In this document: piece by piece, positions 34,797 to 46,600 of the stretch
Layout of the letters: each line of letters begins with the position of its first letter
Position numbering within the stretch: the stretch's first letter is position 1
Origin: Hemileia vastatrix
Taxonomy: Eukaryota > Basidiomycota > Pucciniomycetes > Pucciniales > Zaghouaniaceae
Length of the DNA stretch: 64,000 nucleotides
Direction: 5' to 3'
Assembly (NCBI GenBank): GCA_030280995.1
Contig: JASXTE010000011.1
Coordinates: 6,207,501-6,271,500 of the forward strand
Position numbers and translations under genes: made by a program
Notes under the pieces: model-generated
Told to the model about the DNA's origin: nothing
The model's input: the letters and a program-made list of their open reading frames with translations, nothing else
The model's database searches: none

Positions 34797-35903
34797 TGTG
34801 GTCTTCCAACATTGGCAGAGGCCTTTTTTGGTCTGTTTGGTGTTGTTTTGGTATGTCTTAATTAGCATTGGTCATATAATTACATGTTATTTTTGTTTTA
34901 TTAAGTGAATATTGGGACTATGAGTATGTGGGTACTACCATTGGATAGCCCCGGATTTTCTCTATATTTTATGTCATGTTGAAATTTTTCATATTCTAAG
35001 TTTTAAGGGGTCATTTCCTCATTTTTCATTTCTAAAAGATAGCTGTTTAATTTTTTTTTGTGTTTTATGGGCTAACCTTAAGTATTAGGGTAAGTTCTTA
35101 GTACCATTAGGTAGAACTAATTTGGCTCTATATCTTATTACACAATGTTGTCATAGCTTAAATTTGTGTTTTAAGGGTTTTAGTAGTCGTGGTGGATTTT
35201 TCTAAGTATTTTGGGCTTTTTTGGAGGTTTTTGGTGGTTTTATGGCTTCAGGGTGGTCCTGCCGCCTCTAGGCGGGCCTCCTGACGTCGGGCAGACCACC
35301 CACCTCAGTTATAGAAGGCTAAGAAGCATTTCTAAAGGGTTTTTATACAATTTGGCTGTCAAAAGCGCCATATTTGTTGCTGTGCATGGGCTTTTTAGAT
35401 GGTGGTCTGTGTGTACATACTGAATAAGACAGATTGGGGGAAATTTAATTATCATACAACCATCTGGTAATTATATCATTGTTTCTCACTCAGTTTTCAC
35501 TGTTTTTTTTGGCCACAATTGGCTGTGTTTGTTTCTAGGTTAGTTCATCATTTAACTCAACTTTGGCAACTGGTTTCTCTGGTGTAACTTTGCAGCCTGC
35601 ATCAAGTATTATTGCTGTTTTCTGTGCAACTAGTGCACAGTGTTTTGATTTTCTGGTGTGGATCTTTCTGCATTTCAGGTTTCTGGTTCTTTGGTTCTCA
35701 GTGGTCTGCTATTGGAGACTGTCTTTAGTTGTTAAGCAGTCAAGAAGTGTGTTGGAAGGGGTATAGTAACAGTCTCTAATTTGCTGTAGCAAATAAATCT
35801 CACCTGGTATTTCTCAAAGGGACAGGGGTTTTTCTCTCCAGTTTTACTCCAACTCCCTTGGTCAAGGCCTATAGCTGGTACTATAGAATCGTCTAAACCT
35901 ACA
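34797..35903 (+). repeat. 3' LTR of the Ty3 element
   Basis: Starts TGTGGTCTTC and ends near CTACA at 35,903, where sequence of a different Ty3 relic takes over. It is about 50 bp longer than the 5' copy mainly because of a GC-rich hairpin at 35,251-35,301. Divergence from the 5' LTR is obvious along its whole length. Confidence 0.75.
35251..35301. repeat. GC-rich hairpin insert in the 3' LTR
   Basis: GGGTGGTC at the left pairs with GACCACCC at the right, and an inner CCGCCTCTAGGCGG forms a second hairpin. The 5' LTR has only a short AAGAGGTCCACCC at this place, so the hairpin was gained here or lost there. Confidence 0.65.
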
Positions 35904-37128
35904 TGACAATATGTCTGGAACTACACAATTTTTCCCAGGACAATAGGTTACAGTTAAAGAAAATTCAGATAAGAATTTAGCCCATCTGGCTTAATGTCGC
36001 GTCAAGACTTTAGAAGACATAAAGTATTTTAAAGAATTATGATCCATAAAAATTTGAAAAGGACTATTTATGCTGAGAAGAAAACAATGACATTTTTTAA
36101 GACAATGAATAATAGCAAGTAACTCTTTATTCTAAATTTTGTAATTTAACTCTGCTGTGAGAGATTTGTGTGATTCAAACACAACAGGATGAAACAGTTT
36201 TGTTTCAGGATTTAATTGGGATATAACCCCTGCAATAGCATAATCACTAGGATCTGTCTCTAAGATTTTCATGGCAGAAGGATAGAAATGTCAATGAATG
36301 GGAGCGGTGGTAAATGCAGACTTCAATTCTTTGAACTCTTTTTGCACTATATCAGTGAAAAAAAGGGAATATTTTTTCTAAGAAGAGAAGTGAGATTTGT
36401 AATAGTTTTAGAGTAATCTTTAATAAATCTTCTATAGAAATTTTCAAAACCTAAAAACCCTTGTAAGGATTTTAAAGATTTTGGCTCCAGCCATTCCAAT
36501 ATTTTATTAAATTTTCTATCATCCATGACAAGTCTGTCAGTGGATAAAGTAAAACATTTAAAGTCAATAGAATTTAGGTGGAATTTCTACTTAATGTGCT
36601 TGGTGTAGAGACCATGCTCTCAAAGACAATTGTGAACCTGTCCGACTTGTTCAATATGTTTGTTGAGGGTCTTCTAAAAAACTAAAATATCATCAAAATA
36701 GACAACAACAAATTGTTCATCAACATCATGAAAGATATCATTGAAAAAAGTTTGAAAAAATGAGGGTGCATTACATAACGCAAAAGGCATAACTAAATAT
36801 TCAAAACTACAAAGCCTAGTGCACATTTCTGTTAAAGGTTCATGACCTTTAGAAATATGTATAAGGTTGTAAGCGCCTATTTAATCAATTTTAGAAAATA
36901 AATTAGCACAACTAAACAAATTATGGAGTAAAGACATAGGAGGAACTGGGTATGCATTCTTCTTAGTCACTGCATTGAGTTTTCTATAATCAACACACAA
37001 CCTAAGACTTCCAAACTTTTTCTTGACAAAAAGAACTGGAGAGAGGGTTGGGGATTTACTGGCTTGAATGAAATCTTTTGTCAGGCTGAAGAACTAGTAA
37101 GTTCTCAGAAAGATTTTTGTCTAGAAGT
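35904..37128 (-). pseudogene. Ty3/gypsy reverse transcriptase and RNase H relic
   Basis: Minus strand: SPVLFVKKKFGSLRLCVDYR (about 37,050-36,990), LNAVTKKNAYPVPP, a stop, then FEYLVMPFALCNAPSFFQ (about 36,800), FVVVYFDDILVF (about 36,705), another stop, and FLGFENFYRRFIKDYSK (about 36,450). YFDD is intact. The left end (minus 3' end) contains the same words as 8,985-9,060, TGACAATATGTCTGGA and AATTTTTCCCAGGACAATAG, so it is another copy of the element at 7.5-9.1 kb, not its missing half, since the two overlap. At 35,904 it is cut by the LTR, at about 37,128 by a repeat. Confidence 0.8.
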
Positions 37129-38100
37129 ATGTATGGTCCATTATGAATATTAGTTATCCACCAATCCAATTTAAAGTAAATTATTATATCAACTCAAATA
37201 TTAATAACCTGTATATCAAATAATCTCACTAATATAAATATAAAAGGCACTTAAAATTGACAGAGAAATAGAATAGAAATTATATTTAAAAGGCAAATGA
37301 TTGTAACCAGATAGCTATATTATATACCATAAGATTGTGTTGTGTATTGTATAAAATAATTGAATTGAATGACTAAATATCCACCGAAATTACCCTCTAT
37401 ATATTCCAAAAATCCCTGGAGTACATTCCCCTGATTCCCAGACCCAATAAACTGCTATCCCCGGACATTACAGAACTTTTAGGGCGCTCATATCCCCATG
37501 GCATCCACTTCAAGCAGTTTCACAGGCCCAGTTACCAAACAAACTTTCTCCTCACAAAAGAAGATACCAGTACATGTCATTATAACCCAAAATAAAAATT
37601 TCTGGTGCCCGAAGCACTGATTGTGCATGACTACAAGTAAAAGAATGAATTAAAAATAACCCATAAAGGAACCAAATTAAAGCCTCATTAAAGGATAACC
37701 ATAAAAATTAATAATGGAACCAATATAACTAATTTCCCACACAAAGAATACCATTCCCATGCCCAACCATTGACCCAATACCCAGATCCAGAGACCAGAA
37801 GAGGCATGGTAAGTGGAGGGGGTTTTACCATAGCTTTTACAGGTGGTTGAAAGTGTGAATTCTTGATCTTTAAGGTGTATATATACATTTGAGGCTTTAT
37901 TGAGACCTTCTGGGGGCATATCTTGAGTTTATTGATACTGTCTGTGCATATAATAATGTTTTATGATGTCACCATGTAATTAATACACTCATTAAGTGCA
38001 ATCAACTAAATTCTTCAGTTATCACATAAGGGATAATCACACAAAAGATAATCATTTAGGCCAAAATGACTAATTATGTTAATGATGCATATTAAAATAT
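37129..38100. repeat. Dispersed non-coding repeat (copy 2)
   Basis: Core at 37,390-37,540 matches the copy at 1,490-1,640. It is followed at 37,594 by TCTGGTGCCCGAAGC, which looks like the primer-binding words seen after the LTRs in this window; if so, the core is an LTR end and the repeat is a small LTR-type element. No gene is supported; the plus-strand edges are AT-rich. Confidence 0.5.
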
Positions 38101-38121
38101 GGGACTTATGCAGGCAGCATA

Positions 38122-38340
38122 CACCACAGAAATTTGGGGGGGTATTGCTAGCAATAACCCTCATTTAAAAATGTTGGGAAGTGGTTGGAAAGCTGTTGGA
38201 AGGCTGTTGGGAGTTCATTGTGAAACCAGATTTAAATTAATTGGACAAAGATTTGGTAATCAGTTAGACCTAGGTTCAACCGAACTCAATCACAGGTTTC
38301 TTGGAGCTTGGTGATTACTTTGGTTTTGAGCTGAGCACAG
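38122..38340 (+). mobile_element. CACTA-like left terminus with palindrome
   Basis: CACCACAGAAATTTGGGGGG leads into GTATTGCTAGCAATAACCC, the same architecture as the termini at 11-17 kb: CACCA start, G run, then a palindrome with a central GCTAGC, but with a different palindrome arm. GAGTTCA and CGAACTC words follow, as in the subterminal region of the relatives. No matching right end was found up to base 64,000. It lies 0.9 kb before the SNF2 gene and could be the left end of the unit that carries it. Confidence 0.5.
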
Positions 38341-39015
38341 ATTGAGCAAAGTTTGAACATATCACTTAACATATCATAATATTCACTTTCCCATCTTGTG
38401 GAAAGAAAAATTTGATATTCGTTCTAAGAATATCTACATATATTTTCATGCCAAGTTGGTAACAGAAGGTTAAACTGTAGTATCTCAATTATTACACTAG
38501 ACTACATAGATATTTGATAAAACATACAATTCAAATCAATTTTAATATTATTGAGATCACCATAAGTGTCTGTCCAAAGACTTACAAAAAGTATGTTAGT
38601 ATCAAGACATCGTTCTAGGTAGTAGTTTCAATTTGGATTTTGAACTGACATCTAAAGTATTTGACTATTAGACAGAAACATAAATAAGTGTAATAAGAGT
38701 GAAATTATTCTATTTTGTGATTATAATGTAACAATAAAGAACATTTTTATTGAGAAAATTTTTCTTCCTCCACAAACCAAAATTTTCTCTATAGGCTCAA
38801 GATTTATTTTTAAACCATATTATTCATTTCAGTTATCATTGATTTACTTCCAATATTTTTTAAAAAGATAATAATAATACATGTGAAAGAATTATGAGCT
38901 TAGCATAGCATATGCTAAAAAGTTATTTTGTCGTTTTATTCAAAACTGATTATTCATTTTTTGCTTCAATTCATCTTTTAACAACCACTATCTTCAGATA
39001 CTATTCTTACTTAAT
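38341..39015. other. AT-rich stretch before the SNF2 gene
   Basis: No gene, no clear repeat. It should contain the promoter of the following gene if that gene is or was active, but I can point to no specific site. Confidence 0.35.
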
Positions 39016-41444
39016 ATGTCAAGTCTCAGATGTGTTGGGCAGTTCTCAATAACGATTGATCAAATTTATATGAATGTAATTTCAAGATTTCAATACTCAC
39101 CAACCCCCACGATTTTACAGCGAGGCCATTTGAATGTTCATATTTTTGGACTATTTGAAGAAAGAAAACCAACCCTTGTCAGTAATCTTTCTCAAGTTCA
39201 GAGTCAGCACATTGGACCACTATTAGGTGACATTGGGTCTGGATCTCACCATTTAAACCAAAGAAGTGCCTTGAATCCTATGAAGCCTTTCTATTTTCAT
39301 GCTTACTTGGTTCCAGTTTTTGGTAATCAGTATCAACTTTGGGGATGCCTCTTTTCTTCAAGTACACTAATCAGTCTTGCTAAAGAAGCATTTTCTTCCG
39401 CTCAAATTGATTTATGTCTGATCCTGAACTACGACTCCACTATCTTTTTTAATATACCGCATGTAATTTTTGAAGGCTCTTTCCAAATATCTCAGAGTAC
39501 TCAAGATTGGAAAGCTGATCAACTTATCTGAGGAATAAAAACAGTTCTCAAAACACATCAACTTCAAGCAATAAATTTTATGATTGACAATGATTGAATG
39601 TTAAAGGAAAAGTTGTATATCATGTGGAGGCACCAGGACAACCATTGGCTTAGAACTGGATTCAATGACTATAAAGTTCAGTTTCCTAACAATCAATTAA
39701 CCCCTGAAGGAAAAGGGTCAATACTTGCTGATGATATGGGTTTGGGAAAGACGCTTTCAACTCTTTCTCTTATAAGTGCAACTCAAAGTGAAGCAAGACA
39801 ATTCCAGGTATCAGAAAATCAAGAAGGTATTAATCGGAGTTCAGCCACACTGATTATATGCCCCCTGGCAACACTATCAAATTGGATCAATGAAATAAGT
39901 GTGCACTTTGAAGATAATGCGCTTCCTTTCAAGGTTCTTTATGTGAAGGATTGTCAAAATACTAACGTCAATGAGCTACAGGACACTGCTATTGTTTTAA
40001 CGACCTATGAAACAGCTAGCCTAACGATGTCAAAAAATCAAAGCCAAAAAAAGTTACCAGTGACTCAAAAGCTCTTTTGGTATAGATTTGTTTTAGATGA
40101 AGCTCAGTTAGTGCCCATTTCTATATCTAAAACTTAAAACTTAATTTTTATAATCAATTTTTATAAATATTCTTTTAGTTACATTAAAAATCCTTACTCA
40201 CAGAGGGCTCAAACAATATTTGACTTGGAATCCCAACACCAACTATTCTTGACTGGAACTCCACTTCAGAACAGGCCCACTGACCTTCAAAGTCTCATAT
40301 TTTTTCTTAGAATCAAAAAGTGGCAAGAAGACTGGTTATGGAAGAATTTCCTTTTTCCAGGTTTGCAAAAAGGAAAGGCTGATTCTATTAAATCAATCAA
40401 TCACTTAATGAAAGTCATAAGCCTACGTAGAACAAAGGATGCAATTTTGTCTCTTCCAAAAAAGATTCAAAGAGAGATATCAGTTCAATTAGCAGATCCA
40501 TGGAGTTCTAAACTTGATGTGCTTCAAGAAGAATTCACTGAGCGATATGGGCCCTCCAGAAGCACTGACATCCCTTGGGACTCATCTGAGTTTCTAAGAG
40601 AGCTGATGATTTTAAGAAAATTCTGCAACCATCCAATCTACAAAAATCTGGATGAAACTCCAACTTTTTATTTCACCTGGCAGCATTCCGCAAAGATTTG
40701 TCATCTTATAGGCCACTTAAAAAAATTTTTGTCTGGTGAAAGGGGTATAAATTTTCCAAAAGCTGTTATATTCTCCAACTTTGCAGACTTTTTGCAGATG
40801 TAAGTGATTCTATAATGAATTGTTTTACAAAATTGTGTTGGCTTATTAAAAACAATTTTCTAATATTTCAAAATAGAATAAAAATGGCTTTAGATGACCA
40901 CAATATTAGGTATACCCAGCTTATGGGTGAACTCAGCAGGACAAAGCAAGACAAAAATATGCATGAATTCCATTTTAATAAAAATTGCCAAGTTTTGGTT
41001 GGAACGATTCAGGTTGCAGGAGTGGGTATAGATCTCAGGTGTGCTCAAAATGTATATATAATGGTGTGCTCAATGTCTTTTATTTCATATTAAGAACAAA
41101 AATATTAAATTTTTTATATGTTCAATGTTGAAATAGGAGCCAAATTGGAATCCAGCAGTTGAGCATCAGGCTGTTAATCGGCTGTATAGAATGGGGCAGC
41201 AAAATGAAGTAAATGTTTTGAATTATTTTGTACAAGGAAGTATAGAATTCAGCATGTATAAGATTCAAAGGAAAAAAATGGAGCTAACAATGTAAGCCAA
41301 ATCTCATTTCTATAAATTTTAATGATAATAGTAATCATTAAAATTATGTTTTTGTTTTCAAGGCTAAGTGTCCCAAACAGTGGAAATGAGGAGTATGAGT
41401 GTGCAAACCTATTATTAAGGGAGTTTGTCAAGCACTCACATTAG
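39016..41444 (+). pseudogene. SNF2/Rad5-like helicase gene, five exons, two in-frame TGA
   Basis: ATG 39,016 opens a 170-codon N-terminal region, then TGA at 39,529 and 39,595 in one unbroken frame, then the ATPase. Motif I DDMGLGKT (about 39,735); motif II DEAH, whose His codon is split by an intron (40,107-40,178); LTGTPLQNR (about 40,250); LRRTKDAIL; CNHP; then after an intron (40,800-40,876) QVLVGTIQVAGVGIDL (about 41,000); after an intron (41,064-41,136) EPNWNPAVEHQA and NRLYRMGQ; last intron 41,292-41,362; stop TAG 41,442-41,444. All introns are 71-77 bp, GT-AG. SNF2 ATPases move along DNA to remodel chromatin or help repair; the motif order fits the Rad5/Rad16/HLTF group, but no RING is visible. 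Only the two TGA codons speak against function. Its 3' end overlaps the convergent gene by 17 bp. Confidence 0.8.
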
Positions 41445-42547
41445 AGGAAGAAAAAATTTCAAGGAGAGAAGGTAAATTTATGGGATTTTGAGGATTTAAA
41501 AGTCTGAGTTGTTGAGGATTTAAAGATGCAAGATATAAGGGAGAATAACAGTCATTCGGCAAACCCCGGGGGACATGAGAAGGATTAAGGTTAGGGGATA
41601 ATGTTGAAACCAAACTGATTCTTTTGTACAAAGCCAAGTCCTTTAGCACACTTCCAGAGTAGGTTGAAGTATCTTGAATATCAAAGTGTTGTTGGTCAAG
41701 ATATTGTGCAACTTTAGAAAAATCTTCAGACCTGCATTGCATTAAGATACGTCTTAACAATCTATCATTATCAATTTCGGTGTCTGAACAACACTTGATG
41801 TTTGTGAAAAGGTTTTGATAAGTTTCACAATGTGGAAGTTGTTTAAGAGGTTTAGTTTGGTTAACTGAATTCTAAGAATCTTTGTTATTTGAAATAAAGG
41901 TCATAAATAAAAACAGTTGAAAAAAGGGGATTTTCATACTTTTTTTTTATTCTATATTTATGCTTTCCCATTTTGATTATTTCTTGAGAGCTATGAGAAT
42001 CCTTCCCAAGTCTTAATTTATCGGCATGACCTAAAAACCAACGGTGAAGAACTCCCATTTAATTTGAGAAGCTTATTTGAGTTGAGCCAATTGGATATGC
42101 AATCAAATTATTGGTTTTTAAGGCATTGTCCCAGTGTTTAATGAGAATATTTGACAAGACCTGGTTCCATTTGTCAAACCAATCTAGGTTCCAAGCAAAA
42201 GTTGACCCTGGGAAACCGCACATGCAAAGGTGGTCAATAAAAGATTCACGGAAAATTGGTGGAAACTTTTTCAAAACTGCTGAATTTGATTCTGGATGAG
42301 GTAGTTCAAAGGCGATGTTGCATGAATTCATGTCGAATGATGAAAATCTGTCTAATTGCTCTTCAGTAGGGTTTTGTTTCCATCCATTTGATTCTGGAGA
42401 TATATCCAAAAGTGAAAGACAAAAATTGTGTATAGATCTACAAAAGTGAGAATTGAATGGAGGCAAACTCTCATTAAAAATTCTATTAAGTGTTAGTGTG
42501 TTTGTGGGCAGGTTTCCATGAGGAAAGTAAGAGCTACTAGGGTTCAT
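41428..42547 (-). CDS. TNPA-like CACTA-associated protein, two exons, divergent copy
   Basis: Minus strand, MNPSSSYFPHGN at 42,547. Exon 1 runs to about 42,060 and contains FAWNLDWFDKWNQVLSNIL and IKHWDNAL. An exon from about 41,870 continues with NSVNQTKPLKQLPHCETYQ and ends with VPRGLPNDCYSPLYLASLNP and LPSLLEIF, stop at 41,428. The tail matches the tail of the gene at 47.4-49.1 kb (VPKYLPKNCYSATFLQGLSV) and the W-N-Q-V block also has a counterpart there, so I read it as the second protein of a fungal CACTA element (TNPA-like DNA-binding partner of the transposase). I found the acceptor (TTCTTAG near 41,872) but no clear donor, so the splice is uncertain. Confident in the ORF, less in the family. 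Confidence 0.5.
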
Positions 42548-43615
42548 AAAGAATTAGATTAAGAACGTGTTCAATTAAATTAAACAAAGAGGAAGGATAA
42601 ATTGTTGAGCTCCAAAGCTTTATGATCAAAGTTGATTTAAGGAGAAATATCACAAAAATTAAGAATAAGAAATATTTCAACTTTATGGCATTATAATATG
42701 CATAAATTATATTTTTATATGCAATTTGAACTCAAAAGGAATGGTATAAAATTAAGAGAATGATTATTTGATAAAAGCAGACTCATTTGAGAAACAGAGT
42801 TTTTTTTCTTTTCAAAAAATTCTTCCACAAAAATAATTTGATAAATGTGAGGCTATGTTCATTTTTTGATTACCAAAAAATTATTTTTGGTCCAATATGA
42901 TAGTAATACACATTCCATTGAGTAATTTTTGTTCAACCTGAATAAATAGACTAGAGTGTCACTTCATCACATTAATGTATAAAAATTTATACAAGGCTTC
43001 AGATTTTTGTAATGCTTTAAGGTTTACACTTTTGTAGCATCTATTATTTGAGTATTTTTGATTTTTTCTTTATGGAAAATTCTACCTAGTACAGACCAAT
43101 TTTCAAAGTGAAAGAAATATGTTTGTGATTGTTTTTTACAAAATATTAACCTTATTTTTGGGTTTAACTTTGATTTTTGGGGTAATTTTTAAAATAATAA
43201 TGTTAAAAATATGGATTAATTTTCTTATAGTCCATAACTAAGAATTTTTATCAAAATCAAATAATTATAGGGTAGTTAGATATAACTCGGAAGGCATTTG
43301 ATAGAAAAATAATTAAGATGCTTGTGCGTACAATAGAATTTTTTCTATGATAGAAAATATTCTGATAAACATGCAAGCATTGTTGTACAAATGCAGAGAG
43401 TATACAGAATACAAATAAAGTAGACTGCATAACTTTTAATTAATATATAATTTATCTGATTAAAAATTAAACATTTAAACTTAAATAATTTCAACACATA
43501 TTCAATCATATTTTTTTGATAAAAAAATGTAGCTTATATTAGCTAGTGCTTTTCAAAAAAAGGAATACCTTCAATCGGTAACTTCCAATAGCTAACTTAT
43601 TCCTACAATTATCAC
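42548..43615. other. AT-rich spacer between divergent TNPA-like and transposase genes
   Basis: About 1 kb with no gene, homopolymer-rich. It lies between two divergently read genes, so it may hold both promoters. Confidence 0.35.
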
Positions 43616-43622
43616 AATTACA

Positions 43623-46600
43623 ATGCCTCCATTTTTTCATGTATGTCAATTTCAAGATCTTGGATGTGTCAATAAAAAGTATCAAACTTTTTCTGGGTCC
43701 TTTAAAATTGGTATGGCTTTCAAAAGCTCTAATTCTTACGCAAAACATCAAGAGGAAAGAAATAGGAAGGCCCAGATGGTAATTTCTTCCAACAATCCAC
43801 TTAACATTGGAAGTTCCAGCTCCACAGAAACAGTAAGCTGTATATCTATAGTTCAATGTGAGAATAAAAGTCTTTATGATGTTTCAATGATTTAATACAT
43901 AGGGGCAGTTGTTATTGGGGGCAGAAGTATCTTCAACAGTCTCTAGAAACTCAAATCTTGGGGAACGGTATAGCCAAATAATTATGTGGCAGGCAGCAAA
44001 GCTTTCTCTGATTCATCATTTGAGCAAAGAAGGTTGTACTCAATTTTTGGATGAAGAAAGTATAAGCTCAAACTTCTAGGTGATAGTGGAATACTGGATT
44101 CTGATAGCATTGTCCGCCTGATCCCACGCTCGATAGATACAGTTTTTAGTTGATTAAAGCTCAATCAATCATTTTTCACTAAAACATGCTGTCCTAAATG
44201 CTTTTCTCTTTATGAGTATAACTCTGAATCTCAACCATCTATACTATGTTGCAGTCAACCGTTTCTTTCATCATCAAAGCGCTATTTAAAAATGTTTGGA
44301 GCAGGACAAATTGCAGTTAAATGTGATGAAAGGCTGTATTTGATGGAGGAACATCAAGAATATGTGAAATACATATCTCTTAAAACATTTCATCACCATT
44401 CTTTTATTGAATGGCTTAAGGAAAAGATCAAACTGTTCAAATTTGAGCTTCTGATTGAGAAGAAAACCCCTGTGGCAGAACATGTAAAGTGTGATTTGAT
44501 GAAGGATGTTTGCGATGGTTCAATTTGGAAAAACTTTCCCATTACCACTCCAGCTCTGGATAGCAATGATGATGAATATACGATAACTTCAGACAACTTA
44601 ATGTTTACTTTATATGTTGACTGGTTTAGGCCTGGTGGAAATAGGATTGGAGGTCATCAGAAGTCTGTAGGAAATATTATGATGGTGTGTATTAACCTAC
44701 CTCAAGAAGATAGATACAAAATGGAAAATCTTTTTTTATGCTATTATATCTGGACCAACAGAACCCACAAGTGAACAGCTTAATCACCTTCTAAAACTAC
44801 TTGTTAATGATCTACAAACTCTATGGGATAGTATAATGATTGAAAAGACGCATCTTTATCCATGAGGCCGGAAAGTAAGAGTTGCATTGTTCTCTTTGAT
44901 AGGTGACATTCCTGCAATACAAAAATTGGCTGTCTTTTCGAGTCACTCTGCAAAAATGTTCTGCTCTTTCTGTAATATCTCTAAAGATGAAATTAGTGAA
45001 AAGAATGTGGGAAATTTTTCATTACAGAATCATGAGGATCATATGTGCTGGGCAACAAAGTGGAAAAATTCTAAGTCACATTGGGAGCGTGTATCAATTG
45101 TTCAGAATCATGGGGTACAATGGAGTGAGCTTAATAACCTTGAATATTGGCATCCAACTGAATATTGCTCAATTGATGTTATGCATTCACATATGCTTGG
45201 CAACCTAAAAGATCACAGTCTAAGCTATTTTCAAATCCAAAATTCAGCAAAAGATCTAGAAAGAAAGCTGGAAAAGGATAAAAATTGGCATGTAAGAGAA
45301 GAAGATGACGATTTATTTTCTGATACTTCAGTGCACAAACATTCGAAAAAATGTAGAAGTAGCTTAAGCACCACGAATAATGATGATGATGATACAGGAC
45401 ACACGAGACAGCACAAGCGGCAAAGACATACGAGTTCAAGACAGTCATCAAGTCATCATGGACTAGATAATGAAGAATTGGGAACAAATCGATCAAGAAG
45501 CCAGAGTAGGTCATCCAGCTTGAAATTTATTCCTCCATATAGCGATTTGGCCTCAATACAGTCTCACAGAAGTGACAGTAGGAATTCATTGTATAACTTA
45601 AGGCAAAGAGCATTAGCATATCACAGAGTGAAGGATCTCACTCATCAAATGAGACAGCTAGAGATGAAGAAAATAAAAGGAAAGGTAAGGAGAAAGAAAA
45701 TGAAGGTAGTAGTAATCCACGAATCATGGCAGAAGAGCTACAGGTTGTATGGAAGATGATTGATCAAGTAAGAAGACCTTCCTGGCTAACACGAGTTCCA
45801 AAATCAGTAGGATCTAAAAAGGCAGGATCCCTCAAGGCAGCAGAATGGCACATGATGTATACTCTCTACTTCCCTTTGTCACTTATACCCCTTTGGTTTG
45901 AAAAATTTAAAGAATCTGAATCTTCAGCTTCCTCAGCTGAAAAACCAAGAGAATATTATCTTCTCAAGTCACTTGTAACATTATGCTTGATCACCAATTT
46001 TTTGACATTAAAAAAATATACAAACTAATGAGCTTAAAGATCTAGATCAATTTCTGTTAGAGTATCTTGAGTGCCTGGAAGAGGGTTGGAAGAATATTAA
46101 TGCAAAGCCAAATCTGCATATCACTCAACATTATCCTGAAATGATAAAGCATCTTGGTCCACCATCAGGTACAGCTACTTGGTCTGGAGAGAGGGTGAAT
46201 CATATATTATCTGAAATTCCAAACAATCACCATCCACGTATGTAATGTTTGTAAGCAATGATTTAAAAACTCAGCTGTGCTAATTTATTAATATTTACCA
46301 CAGGAGAGATACCGCTAACAATGCTCAAACATTGGTATCGGAAGTCTAGGGTATTAGGTCTTGATGAAGCTGAAGATAATGATCAATGTGAGACTAGAAA
46401 AATCCATATTGATCTCGATAAACAAAACAAGTGGATCCATCTAAGTATGGCATTATTTACTAAATGGGTAAGGGCACGAATGGGAAAAGAAACTTCAAGA
46501 CGGGCTTTGACACCATCGGAGAAAAGTGGGGATTGGGTAGTTGAAAATGTAGCAAGCATATTGATACATGGAAAGAGGTTTACTAGTTACCATCGACACA

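Larger units (their letters stand above)
22106..35903 (+). mobile_element. Large decayed Ty3/gypsy element with LTRs and antisense genes
   Basis: Two direct LTRs (22,106-23,158 and 34,797-35,903), primer-binding-like sequence, gag and pol on plus, then 5 kb of extra DNA with two minus-strand Zn2Cys6-type genes, repeats and a purine tract before the 3' LTR. The LTRs differ at perhaps one base in ten, so the insertion is old. Flanks do not match: copia relic on the left, another Ty3 relic on the right, and no 5-bp target duplication (ACTGG versus TGACA). That suggests recombination between two copies or a rearranged locus. Confidence 0.7.

Noticed and set aside
7490..37128. One Ty3 element split into halves at 7.5-9.1 and 35.9-37.1 kb
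   Set aside because: The two pieces overlap by about 100 bp of diverged homologous sequence, so they come from different copies.
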